Below are positions 12,433 through 20,468 of a stretch of 21,753 nucleotides of DNA, one piece after another; position 1 is the stretch's first letter, and each line of letters opens with the position of its first letter. The stretch comes from a virus. The notes under the pieces were generated by a model that made no database searches, was not told where the DNA came from, and saw nothing but the letters and a program-made list of their open reading frames with translations. A program made the translations under genes and the position numbers. The stretch covers positions 1-21,753 of IMG/VR virus record IMGVR_UViG_3300025132_000360; one strand, written 5' to 3'.

Positions 12433-13092
12433 ATGGACATAAAACTAACACACTCATACTCATCTATTAAGATGTATGAGAACTGTCCAAAGCGTTACTA
12501 CCATCAACGTGTTATGAAAGAAGTACAAGACACAGGTAGTGACGCAACAAAATATGGTGAAAGAGTACATGCTAGTTTAGAACACCGACTAGTAGATAGT
12601 AAACCATTGTCTGATGGTACAGAAAAGTACGAACCTTTATGTAAAAGTATAGAAAATATGGGTGGAACTTTACTCGCAGAACAACAGCTGTGCCTCAACG
12701 AAAACCTTACACCAACAGGTTGGTGGGAGAAAGACGCATGGTTGAGATCCATCTTAGACGTTCTGATTCTGATAGATGATAAAGCAATAGTCATGGATTG
12801 GAAGACAGGTAAACGTAGACCCGACTTTACACAACTACAATTATTTGCACTACAAGTCTTTAAACATTACCCTAAAATTAAAACAGTACAGTCTACATTT
12901 ATATGGCTAAAAGATATGTCTATGGACTCTGAAACATTTAAAGCTAATCAAACTAATCTAATGTGGTCTGATATGCTTGCTCGTATAGAAAGGATACACC
13001 AATCTGTTGAGCATAATAACTGGCCTGCTAAACCTAGTGGCTTATGTGGTTGGTGTCCTGCAAAAAATATTTGTGAATTTGCAAGAATATAA
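12433..13092 (+). CDS. Cas4/RecB-like PD-(D/E)XK exonuclease with Fe-S cysteines
   Basis: The 219-residue nuclease has GERVHASLEH (H46), ILDV with D109, the MDWK motif (D122, K124) and QLQLFAL (Q135), the order of RecB/Cas4-type exonucleases. Cys18 in ENCPKRYY together with C205, C208 and C214 in CGWCPAKNIC forms the four-cysteine pattern of the 4Fe-4S cluster that pins the ends of this fold. Such phage enzymes resect DNA ends during recombination or degrade host DNA. The next gene is another nuclease, and a SNF2 helicase follows, suggesting a recombination or repair module. Confidence 0.9.
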   Translation: MDIKLTHSYSSIKMYENCPKRYYHQRVMKEVQDTGSDATKYGERVHASLEHRLVDSKPLSDGTEKYEPLCKSIENMGGTLLAEQQLCLNENLTPTGWWEKDAWLRSILDVLILIDDKAIVMDWKTGKRRPDFTQLQLFALQVFKHYPKIKTVQSTFIWLKDMSMDSETFKANQTNLMWSDMLARIERIHQSVEHNNWPAKPSGLCGWCPAKNICEFARI

Positions 13093-13093
13093 C

Positions 13094-13123
13094 TTGACAA
13101 TACTGTAAAGGTACATATATAAT
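13094..13123 (+). promoter_or_regulatory. Perfect-consensus sigma70 promoter overlapping a start codon
   Basis: TTGACA (13094-13099), an 18-base spacer and TATAAT (13118-13123) match consensus at 12/12 positions. The -10 box contains the first two bases of the VRR-NUC ATG (13122-13124). Transcription starting about 13130 would therefore miss that start codon and serve the helicase and later genes, unless the downstream Met at about residue 16 is used. The core is AACTTGACA, as at P3. Confidence 0.65.
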
Positions 13124-13421
13124 GGCTACAACACCTGAAGGAAAGATTAAGAACAAACTTGACAAGATGTTAAAGTATGAAAAAGTTTGGTATTATAGTC
13201 CACAAGCAGGGCCATTTGGTCGTGCAGGTGTACCCGATAGAGTGGCTATCTTAGGCGGTCAGTTTATTGGGATTGAGTGTAAGGCGGACAGGACAAAGAA
13301 ACCCACCGCCTTACAACTTAAATGTATGCAGGAGATAGAAGATGCAGGAGGTAAATGTTTTGTTGTATGTGATGATGAAAGTATTGAACAGGTTAGAGAA
13401 TATATAAATGGTAATCGTTGA
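13122..13421 (+). CDS. VRR-NUC domain nuclease
   Basis: A 99-residue stand-alone VRR-NUC fold with D39 in GVPDR, E52 and K54 in IGIECKAD and Q65, the conserved acid-acid-Lys and Gln pattern. Family members are structure-specific nucleases acting on branched or flapped DNA. It is 29 bases from the Cas4-like nuclease and overlaps the helicase start by 14 bases. AAAGG lies about 10 bases upstream of the ATG. The ATG lies within the -10 box of a perfect promoter, so this gene can only be read in full from messages that begin further upstream. Confidence 0.9.
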   Translation: MATTPEGKIKNKLDKMLKYEKVWYYSPQAGPFGRAGVPDRVAILGGQFIGIECKADRTKKPTALQLKCMQEIEDAGGKCFVVCDDESIEQVREYINGNR

Positions 13422-14958
13422 AGAATCACAAGCTATAGCTTTAAATCTAAAGCACCCAAACAAAGTGTTGGAGTGTATACCTACAGCTAAGAAGCTTACA
13501 TACAAGGGAGCAGAACTTGTTGTAGCACCTCATCGTAATGACGAAGTTAAGATACTAAGAAACCTAGGTATCAAAGCACCTGCACCTATACTACATTATT
13601 ATAAATGGGCAGGTAGGTTTGAACCTTATGACCACCAAAAAATGACTGCCGCTTTTCTGACAATGAATAGGAGAGCGTTGGTACTCAATGAAATCGGTAC
13701 AGGTAAGACACAGTCCGCACTATGGGCGGCTGATTATCTTATATCTATCGGCGCAATCAAAAAAGTTTTAATCATATCACCACTATCAACCCTTGAAAGA
13801 GTATGGGGCGATAGTATTTTTATGCAATTTCCACATCTAAAATCAGTAACCTTACATGGTACAAGCGAGAGACGTAAAAAACTATTAAATACTGACGTGG
13901 ATTTTTACATCATTAATCACGATGGATTCCCTATCATTATGGAAGAAGCCAAGGATATGTTTGACCTTGTTATCATTGACGAGGTGGCTGTCTATCGTAA
14001 CCCCTCAACAAATAGATTTAAACTGCTCAGGAAGTTCATGGCTCAACATTCGTCAACACGTTTGTGGTTGATGACTGGCACACCTACGCCGAATGCACCG
14101 ACTGACGCGTGGGCATTAGCAAAATTAGCTGATAGTCCTAACTTGACAAAGACGTATACTGCCTTTAGAGAAACTGTTATGATGAAGGTAGGACAATGGA
14201 AGTGGCTACCAAGACCCGAATCAATAGAGATTGTAAAGTATATGTTAACCCCTGCTGTAAGATACACTAGAGATGAGTGCTTTGATTTACCCGATACTGT
14301 ATCACAGACAAGGAAGGTTGAACTTACTAAGGAACAGAAAGAACATTACCAAAAGATGCTCAAGCATTTCATTACAGAACATACACAGGGTGAAACAATT
14401 ACTGCTGTGAATGAAGCTGTAAAATTACAGAAGCTAGTACAGATAGCTTGTGGTGTTGTCTATGGTGACGATGGACAGCATATTCAAATCGATTGTAAAC
14501 CTAGAGTTAATATTGTTAAGGAGGTGATTGAGGAAGTAGGTGGTAAAGTAATAGTTTTTGTACCATTAACAGGTACATTAAGAATGTTGGAGAGAGAACT
14601 CTCTAAACATTGGAGTGTTGGTGTTGTCAATGGGGAGGTATCGGCTACTAAACGTAACGAGATATTCCATAACTTCCAACACACAAAAGACCCTCATGTT
14701 CTTGTTGCTCACCCTGCAACTATGGCTCATGGATTGACACTAACTTCTGCGTCAACCGTGATCTGGTATGGGCCAGTGACAAGCAACGAACAATATGTTC
14801 AGGCAAATGGACGTATTGAGAGGATAGGTAAAAAGCATGTTTCAAACATCGTACACATAGAAGCAACAGAACTAGAGTACAAGATGTATGACAGGCTTAA
14901 AAACAAACAAAAACTACAGGGTCTGTTGCTTGACCTTATAGAGAATGAAACGAGGTGA
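13408..14958 (+). CDS. SNF2-type superfamily 2 DNA helicase/translocase
   Basis: The 516-residue enzyme has motif I NEIGTGKT (94-101), motif II DEVA (191-194), motif III TGTP (223-226) and motif VI QANGRIERIG (465-474), typical of SNF2-like phage helicases. The DEVA box is a variant of the usual DEAH. It uses ATP to remodel or unwind DNA, probably in recombination or fork restart with the two nucleases upstream. It starts inside the VRR-NUC gene. The ribosome site is weak, so coupling is likely. The C-terminus (RLKNKQKLQGLLLDLI) is helical. Confidence 0.93.
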   Translation: MVIVEESQAIALNLKHPNKVLECIPTAKKLTYKGAELVVAPHRNDEVKILRNLGIKAPAPILHYYKWAGRFEPYDHQKMTAAFLTMNRRALVLNEIGTGKTQSALWAADYLISIGAIKKVLIISPLSTLERVWGDSIFMQFPHLKSVTLHGTSERRKKLLNTDVDFYIINHDGFPIIMEEAKDMFDLVIIDEVAVYRNPSTNRFKLLRKFMAQHSSTRLWLMTGTPTPNAPTDAWALAKLADSPNLTKTYTAFRETVMMKVGQWKWLPRPESIEIVKYMLTPAVRYTRDECFDLPDTVSQTRKVELTKEQKEHYQKMLKHFITEHTQGETITAVNEAVKLQKLVQIACGVVYGDDGQHIQIDCKPRVNIVKEVIEEVGGKVIVFVPLTGTLRMLERELSKHWSVGVVNGEVSATKRNEIFHNFQHTKDPHVLVAHPATMAHGLTLTSASTVIWYGPVTSNEQYVQANGRIERIGKKHVSNIVHIEATELEYKMYDRLKNKQKLQGLLLDLIENETR

Positions 14959-14962
14959 TGAT

Positions 14963-15367
14963 ATGAGTCTAACTGTAGACCAAGTGATTGATACATACCT
15001 CAAGCTTCGTAAGAAGAAAGAGGCCATAGAAACTGAGACTAAAGATAAAGTCAAAGGTATTAAAGATAGTATGGCTAAACTTGAGGGATGGATTAAGGAA
15101 CAAGCAGATACCCAAGGGGTAAAGTCTTTTAAGACTGACCATGGTACTGCCTTCCTAACTACCACTGACTTCGCACAAGTAGCTGATTGGGATTCTGTTC
15201 TTGAATATATTAAGAAGAACGATGCCTTTGATATGCTTGAGAAGCGAGTTAGTAAGACTGCTGTACGAGGTTATATTGAGAAGAATAAAACCGTACCATC
15301 AGGTGTGAACTATGGAACACGCATTGATGTAAATGTTCGTAAGCCTGTAGCCAAGGTGGATGAGTAA
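14963..15367 (+). CDS. Conserved phage protein near ssDNA-binding gene
   Basis: A 134-residue protein with a long helical N-terminus rich in Lys and Glu (LKLRKKKEAIETETKDKVKG), then GVKSFKTDHGTAFLTT, and VNYGTRIDVNVRKP at the end. The pattern resembles a family often found beside phage ssDNA-binding and recombination genes, but it has no certain function. The ATG at 14963 is preferred because GAGGTGA lies just ahead; an ATG at 14945 would add six residues and overlaps the helicase end. The stop abuts the next ATG without a gap. Confidence 0.75.
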   Translation: MSLTVDQVIDTYLKLRKKKEAIETETKDKVKGIKDSMAKLEGWIKEQADTQGVKSFKTDHGTAFLTTTDFAQVADWDSVLEYIKKNDAFDMLEKRVSKTAVRGYIEKNKTVPSGVNYGTRIDVNVRKPVAKVDE

Positions 15368-16063
15368 ATGATTGGTTCTAAACTATCAATTAAAGGCTCA
15401 CGTTTCCATCTTGCGACGGCAGCAGGGGATGCTCAGATTACTGCAACAAGTTTGAACACAGTGATTGTTGGAGCAAACCCTAAGCTGTCTAAGGTATGGT
15501 ATGCAGGTGAATATAGTGTAGATAGAGAATCATCTGCACCTGATTGCTACTCTTTGAATGGTGAAACACCACATGAGAGAAGCGAACTTAAACAGAATGA
15601 CCTATGTGCTTCTTGTCCACAAAACGCATGGGGTTCTAAGATTACGCCTGAAGGTCGCAAGATTAAAGCTTGTGCTGACCAAAAGCGAATAGCTTTGGTA
15701 ATGGCGGATAAGACAGATGGTGAACTCTATCTGTTACAAGTTACACCATCTTCACTAGGCAACTTAAATGCTTATCAGAAGACACTACAAAGCAGAGGTA
15801 TTGCACCTGATATTGCTGTAACAACAATATCTTTTGATACGTCTGTGCGTTTCCCTAAATTAAAATTTTCCTTTGGTGGTTTTAATACAGATGAAATGCA
15901 ACGTAATGTCGATAAACTTATAGGCACCAACGATGTAAAGGTTGTTACAGGTGAAGTTAGTGTAGCCAGTGGGCAAACCCCTGTTGCTTCTGATTTTGGT
16001 TTTTCAGAAGAAGCAGGTTTCAATCAACATGAACATGAACTAGGAGGTTCAAATGACAAATAA
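15368..16063 (+). CDS. Conserved phage protein with a four-cysteine cluster
   Basis: The 231-residue protein carries Cys60 (APDCYSLNG), Cys80 and Cys83 (CASC) and Cys102 (KACADQKR), a likely zinc site, with a PQNAWGSK turn between the pairs. The N-terminal part is strand-rich, and the C-terminus is acidic with GFSEEAGFNQHE. The gene starts immediately after the preceding stop and ends inside the SSB gene, with AGGAGG serving the latter. This genomic company suggests a DNA replication or ssDNA-related role. Its acidic tail, like that of the next gene, could contact replication partners. Confidence 0.75.
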   Translation: MIGSKLSIKGSRFHLATAAGDAQITATSLNTVIVGANPKLSKVWYAGEYSVDRESSAPDCYSLNGETPHERSELKQNDLCASCPQNAWGSKITPEGRKIKACADQKRIALVMADKTDGELYLLQVTPSSLGNLNAYQKTLQSRGIAPDIAVTTISFDTSVRFPKLKFSFGGFNTDEMQRNVDKLIGTNDVKVVTGEVSVASGQTPVASDFGFSEEAGFNQHEHELGGSNDK

Positions 16064-16820
16064 AACTTTTACTACTAATAAAGGTGTTGCGTACTATCCG
16101 TACATTAGCGCACCCGATACTAAATTTGATGAATCAGGACACTATAAAGTTAACCTGTGCCTATCAAAAGAAGAAGCTAAGCCTGCTATCGAATTGATCA
16201 ACAGTCATATACTAGCAGGTATCAAGGCATTGAAGGAAGCTAAGCCTAACAAGCAGGTGAAGCAAGCACCACTACCATACCACGACGAGTTGGACGATGA
16301 GACTGGTGAGCCAACAGGCAATGTTATTATGAAGTTCAAATCAAAGGCGGCTTATAAGCCTGCTGTATTTGATGCTAAAGGTAACATGATGGCTAAACAT
16401 AATATCTATGGTGGCTCTATCATTAAGGTCAGTGGCTCTGCCGCTTTCTACGACTCTCCATCTATTGGAGCAGGAGTAACACTACGTCTTAGAGCAGTAC
16501 AAGTTATTGAGTACGTTGAAGGTACTAGTGGCGCAGGTAAGTTTGGATTCGGTGAAGAAGTTGGGTTCACAGCTGATGAATCAGTTGCTGTAAATGATGA
16601 AGCAGTGGTTGGTAATGGTAATTTATCTATTGATTTAGAGGAAAAACCTGCACCTAAACCTGCACCTAAACCTGTTGCAGAAATGCAACAGTCTGCTCCT
16701 GCACCTAAACCGAAGGCAAGAGTGGTTGAGGAGCCTGCCCCTGCACCAGTTGCATCTAGTGAAGCTGATGACCTAGCGGCAGAGATTGCTAAACTTGTTG
16801 GAGATAATTCTGATGACTAA
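16053..16820 (+). CDS. gp2.5-like ssDNA-binding protein
   Basis: The 255-residue protein has an N-terminal OB-like domain (about 1-170: strands TTNKGVAYYPYIS, YKVNLCL, NIYGGSIIKVSGSAAFY) as in T7 gp2.5 and related phage SSBs. A proline/alanine/lysine linker with repeated PAPKP follows (about 198-230). The protein ends in an acidic tail (about 236-255, SEADDLAAEIAKLVGDNSDD) of the kind that binds polymerase and helicase. It overlaps the upstream gene by 11 bases behind AGGAGG. The DNA of the linker holds tandem CCTGCACCTAAA repeats and an internal hairpin. Confidence 0.85.
   Translation: MTNKTFTTNKGVAYYPYISAPDTKFDESGHYKVNLCLSKEEAKPAIELINSHILAGIKALKEAKPNKQVKQAPLPYHDELDDETGEPTGNVIMKFKSKAAYKPAVFDAKGNMMAKHNIYGGSIIKVSGSAAFYDSPSIGAGVTLRLRAVQVIEYVEGTSGAGKFGFGEEVGFTADESVAVNDEAVVGNGNLSIDLEEKPAPKPAPKPVAEMQQSAPAPKPKARVVEEPAPAPVASSEADDLAAEIAKLVGDNSDD
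16647..16709 (+). repeat. CCTGCACCTAAA repeats and GAAA-capped hairpin inside the SSB gene
   Basis: The 12-mer CCTGCACCTAAA occurs at 16647-16658, 16659-16670 and 16698-16709, encoding the PAPK linker repeats. Between the second and third copies, CTGTTGCA (16672-16679) pairs perfectly with TGCAACAG (16684-16691) around a GAAA tetraloop. Confidence 0.75.
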
Positions 16821-17097
16821 GAATCCTCCTCTTAACTTCAAAAAAGTTGAAGCTTTGAGGAAGCATATGCTTTTAACAACCTCCAATATGGCAGAGTTGT
16901 TAGGTATATCTCGTATGACTTACTACGGATGGGTTAAAGGTAAGCCTGTCCGTGCTAAGAATGATGAGAAAGTACGAGAAATATTAAGGAAAATGCTAGC
17001 CATTCTTAACGATGGATGGCCTCAACCCGAGGTCATAGCACTTGAACAAAAGCAACGCTTTGAAAGGCTTCTTGAGATTTTCAAAGAAAACGAGTAA
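16813..17097 (+). CDS. Helix-turn-helix DNA-binding protein (Cro/XRE-like)
   Basis: This 94-residue protein has an HTH motif in residues about 19-47: MLLTTSNMAELLGISRMTYYGWVKG, with the typical A-LGIS-TY-W pattern. A helical C-terminus (KVREILRKMLAILN, QRFERLLEIFKENE) could dimerise. The ATG lies 8 bases inside the SSB end with GGAG about 10 bases ahead; longer in-frame extensions run into SSB. It sits directly before a perfect inverted repeat (17105-17142) and the primase-helicase gene, a layout that suggests autoregulation or control of the downstream gene. It is the only clear regulator in the window. Confidence 0.85.
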   Translation: MTKNPPLNFKKVEALRKHMLLTTSNMAELLGISRMTYYGWVKGKPVRAKNDEKVREILRKMLAILNDGWPQPEVIALEQKQRFERLLEIFKENE

Positions 17098-17104
17098 ACT
17101 AGTA

Positions 17105-17142
17105 GTGGGAATAGGGAAAGCGAGAGTGGAACCTATTCCCAC
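17105..17142. promoter_or_regulatory. 11-bp perfect inverted repeat before the primase gene
   Basis: GTGGGAATAGG (17105-17115) and CCTATTCCCAC (17132-17142) form a perfect dyad with a 16-base loop. No T-run follows, so it is not a normal terminator. It may be an operator for the adjacent HTH protein or a hairpin that modulates translation or RNA processing. Confidence 0.65.
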
Positions 17143-17169
17143 CAAGGTTAACATGAAGGTAGGGCAAAT

Positions 17170-20016
17170 ATGAACACGTTGGAGTTTCTTCAGCGAGTCC
17201 TGCCGGAAGAAGGATTCTATGTTACTACTGTTATTAATCCTAACGGTAGACAACAAGGGTTTTTTCAAACGGTAGAGGAACTCGCTAAAACATGTGAGAG
17301 ATTAGATAAGACAAATAATAATACTTATTTTGCTATCTCTGCATTTAGAGAAAAAGGCACAAGAAAACAAGATAATGTAAGAGCCACAAAAGTAGTGGCT
17401 ATTGATGTTGATTGTGGCACAAATAAACCATTTCCATCTTGGAAGGAAGGTCTTGTTGCATTAGGTAATTTTGTACAAGAACTTAAATTACCAAAGCCTA
17501 TGATAATCCATTCGGGTAATGGACTACATGCTTACTGGGTATTGACAGAAGAACTAGAACCTAGTGAATGGAAACCATTAGCCGAAGCTATGAAGCAAGC
17601 GGCTATTGCAAAAGAGTTTAAAATTGATGCAGGACTTACAGCTAACAGTGCGTTAGTGTTAAGACCTGTTGGTACACACAATCCTAAGAATGGTAATCAA
17701 GTAAAGCTGTTGGTAGATGCTGAGCCTGTCAAAAGTTTGACACTCAAGGATAAGCTAAGTTATTACTACCGAGCTGCAGCTGCGGGCACAAACGATCACA
17801 CTCGTGACAGCACATTGTTAGATAACCTTGCAGTCAAGAAAGAGTTTCCACCTGCTGTTGGGTCTGTAGTTGCTAGTAAGTGTAAACAGATTGAATGGGC
17901 AATAGATAACCAAGATAAAGTAGATGAACCATTATGGTATGACTTAGTTGGGGTAGCCGCTTATTGTGTAGACCCTGAGAATACTGCATTAGAATGGAGT
18001 AAAGGTCATACAAAGTTTAGTGAGAAGGACACCTTACAGAAACTTACTCACTGGAGAGAGTCTGCGACTGGCCCGGCAACATGTACGAAGTTTGAAAACG
18101 ATAGACCAAACGGATGTAAGGGTTGTAAATATAAAGGTAAGATAGGTTCACCTGCAAGATTAGGTGTTCAGTATCAAGAGATAGCTGTGTCTGAGGAAGC
18201 ACCTGATTCAACAGCTAATTCTATTCCAATACCTAAACCATTTAAAAGAACAAGAGATGGGATAAAGGTAACGATTGATGATACTGATATAGATGTCTGT
18301 AAATTTGATGTCTACCCTGTAGCATATGGATATGATGAATCACTAGGCTACGAAACAGTTAGGTTCCACTGGCACAGAACACATATGGGTTGGACAGAAC
18401 TCGTGTTAAGGCAAGCGCACCTTACTGATGGCAATCGTGAATTTGCTACAGCTATAGCAGACCAAGGAATAGTATTATACAATAAAAGACAAACGGAGTA
18501 TTTTCAGCTTATGTTAAGAACATATATGGATGAGTTGAGACAAATCCGTAAGATGACTAACTTGTACGCAACTATGGGTTGGAAAGAAAAGAATACGGCA
18601 TTTGTCTTAGGTAACACATTAATTAGGCGTGATGCCAATGGTGTAGTTAATGAAGAAGAAATTAATCTAGCATCTACAGTACAAAGACAAGGTGCAGAAT
18701 TATATAATAGAAAAGGTTCAGCAGAAGAATGGTCTGCGTTAACCCAGATCCTAGAGAAAGGACACTTACATGCACACATGTTTGTGTTAGGTGTAGGATT
18801 ATCTGCACCACTCTACAACTTTACTGGACTAAAGGGTTTGACTGTGTCTCTCTACGGCCCTACCGGAGGTGGTAAAACACTCGCGCAGTATTGGGCACAG
18901 TCAATCTATGGTAATCCTGACAAGTTACATTTTGCGGCTAAGTATACGCAGAACAGTTTGTTTTCTAGGTTAGGTACATATGCAAATCTACCTTTAACTA
19001 TAGATGAAGTTACCATGATGAACGATAAAGAGGTCGGTGACTTCTGTTATTGGGTGTCACAAGGTAGAGATAAAGCAAGACTTAATCGTAATGCTGAAGA
19101 ACGTGATGCTAAAACATGGGCAACACCTGTCATAGTATCTACCAACAAGTCTCTACAAAGTAAACTGATTGCATCCGGACTAGATACAGATGCGCAGATG
19201 GCTAGGTTATTAGAAATAACTGTACCTGCCACACCATTATTCACTAGAGATACTAATGTTGGTAAGAGAATATATGAATCTATCCATTCTCATTATGGTC
19301 ATGTAGGTCGTACTTATCTAAGAAATCTAGTTGAGATGGGTGAAGCAGGGGTACAATCAGCCATTGCAGAAGCATCATCAACATTCCGTGCTAGGTATAA
19401 AGCACAGTTCTCAGGCCAAGAAAGATACTGGGAGCAGTCTATTATATTAGCTGACTTAGGTATGAAGCTAGCTGATGAATGGGGATTAATACAGTTTGAT
19501 TATAGAAAAGCTACTGAATGGATTCTATCTCAGATTGGCGCTATCCGTAGAACAGTTAAAGAAAACCAGTTTGATTCATTTGATTTAATAGCTGAGTACA
19601 TGGCAGACTTTGCAGAAGCACAAGTAACTGTAATGCACACAGCAGGACAGAAACCTGCACCTGACTTTAGTCGTATGCCTAGAAATGATATTCGTGTACG
19701 TCTTGATGTATATCGTAAGTCAGCAGCAGATCCATTTGATAAAGGTACAATGATGATAGACCGTACCCACTTCCGTAAATGGTTGTCTGTTCGAGGAGCT
19801 GACTACAAATCACTCAAAGAAGAACTTGTTCTTGAGAATGCAATAGCTACTCCTAAGTCTGAGAAAGCATCTATGGGTAAAGATACACCTGTTAAGTTAG
19901 CACAAACTTATGTAATGGGACTCAACCTAATACATCCGAGATTCCAAAACTTATTGGAGAATGCTGACACAGTTGCTGATGATCTGACTTACGGACAATT
20001 TTCTATGGTGAAGTGA
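17170..20016 (+). CDS. Primase-helicase (AEP-like primase fused to DUF927-type helicase)
   Basis: The 948-residue replication protein has an N-terminal primase-like region (AIDVDCG, D79/D81; HSGNGLHAYWVL, H120; DAGLT and RPVGTHNPKNG at about 153-174) matching the archaeo-eukaryotic primase layout of phage RepB-type proteins. A cysteine cluster (C305, C316, C319 in CTKF...CKGC) follows. The C-terminal half is a DUF927-like helicase with Walker A GPTGGGKT (563-570), Walker B LTIDEV (D612/E613) and sensor PVIVSTN (653-659). It primes and unwinds DNA for the polymerase. The start has only a weak AGG ribosome site and follows the 11-bp dyad, suggesting separate control from the SSB group. It overlaps the endolysin start. 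Confidence 0.9.
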   Translation: MNTLEFLQRVLPEEGFYVTTVINPNGRQQGFFQTVEELAKTCERLDKTNNNTYFAISAFREKGTRKQDNVRATKVVAIDVDCGTNKPFPSWKEGLVALGNFVQELKLPKPMIIHSGNGLHAYWVLTEELEPSEWKPLAEAMKQAAIAKEFKIDAGLTANSALVLRPVGTHNPKNGNQVKLLVDAEPVKSLTLKDKLSYYYRAAAAGTNDHTRDSTLLDNLAVKKEFPPAVGSVVASKCKQIEWAIDNQDKVDEPLWYDLVGVAAYCVDPENTALEWSKGHTKFSEKDTLQKLTHWRESATGPATCTKFENDRPNGCKGCKYKGKIGSPARLGVQYQEIAVSEEAPDSTANSIPIPKPFKRTRDGIKVTIDDTDIDVCKFDVYPVAYGYDESLGYETVRFHWHRTHMGWTELVLRQAHLTDGNREFATAIADQGIVLYNKRQTEYFQLMLRTYMDELRQIRKMTNLYATMGWKEKNTAFVLGNTLIRRDANGVVNEEEINLASTVQRQGAELYNRKGSAEEWSALTQILEKGHLHAHMFVLGVGLSAPLYNFTGLKGLTVSLYGPTGGGKTLAQYWAQSIYGNPDKLHFAAKYTQNSLFSRLGTYANLPLTIDEVTMMNDKEVGDFCYWVSQGRDKARLNRNAEERDAKTWATPVIVSTNKSLQSKLIASGLDTDAQMARLLEITVPATPLFTRDTNVGKRIYESIHSHYGHVGRTYLRNLVEMGEAGVQSAIAEASSTFRARYKAQFSGQERYWEQSIILADLGMKLADEWGLIQFDYRKATEWILSQIGAIRRTVKENQFDSFDLIAEYMADFAEAQVTVMHTAGQKPAPDFSRMPRNDIRVRLDVYRKSAADPFDKGTMMIDRTHFRKWLSVRGADYKSLKEELVLENAIATPKSEKASMGKDTPVKLAQTYVMGLNLIHPRFQNLLENADTVADDLTYGQFSMVK

Positions 20017-20468
20017 TGATACTAGAAGCAGCAACCGCAATGATATGTATGGCTCATGCTATATATTTTGAAGCTAGGTCTGAATCTACTGCCGCACAAA
20101 TGGCTGTTGGTCATGTAATACTTAATAGAGTAGAAGACCCTAGGTATCCTGACAATGTATGTGATGTGGTTACTGAAGGTATGAGGCATGAGTCTGGCCA
20201 AATGAAAAAACATAAGTGCCAGTTTAGTTTCTACTGTGATGGAAAACCCGAGAATATATATGAACAATACGCCTATTCTAAGGCAGAAGCATTAGCTTTT
20301 GCAGTAGTAACTAACCATGAAGTATATGATTTAACTGATGGTGCTACGCATTATCATGCTGATTATGTAAGTCCTGCGTGGGCAAAGAGGTTTAGTCTAA
20401 CCACTTGTATAGATAGACACTGCTTTTATAGAGATGGTTATTTTAAATCCTCAGGGTCAATACCATAG
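20016..20468 (+). CDS. SleB-type cell wall hydrolase (endolysin)
   Basis: The 150-residue enzyme matches the Hydrolase_2/SleB family: AIYFEARSES with the catalytic Glu, VGHVILNRV, YPDNVCDVV and CQFSFYCDG. It cleaves peptidoglycan, probably for lysis or entry. No signal peptide or membrane segment is visible, so release would need a holin or another membrane protein. The ATG overlaps the primase stop (TGATG); a GTG three bases upstream is an alternative start. Its 3' end runs 31 bases into the convergent virion gene. Placement at the end of the replication arm, far from head and tail genes, fits an endolysin. Confidence 0.9.
   Translation: MILEAATAMICMAHAIYFEARSESTAAQMAVGHVILNRVEDPRYPDNVCDVVTEGMRHESGQMKKHKCQFSFYCDGKPENIYEQYAYSKAEALAFAVVTNHEVYDLTDGATHYHADYVSPAWAKRFSLTTCIDRHCFYRDGYFKSSGSIP

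Noticed and set aside
14143-14171. TTGACA inside the helicase gene as a promoter
   Set aside because: The -10 at normal spacing (TAGAGA) is poor and the site is in the middle of a gene.
17105-17142. Rho-independent terminator
   Set aside because: The stem is perfect but no T-run follows, and the primase gene immediately downstream has no other obvious promoter.
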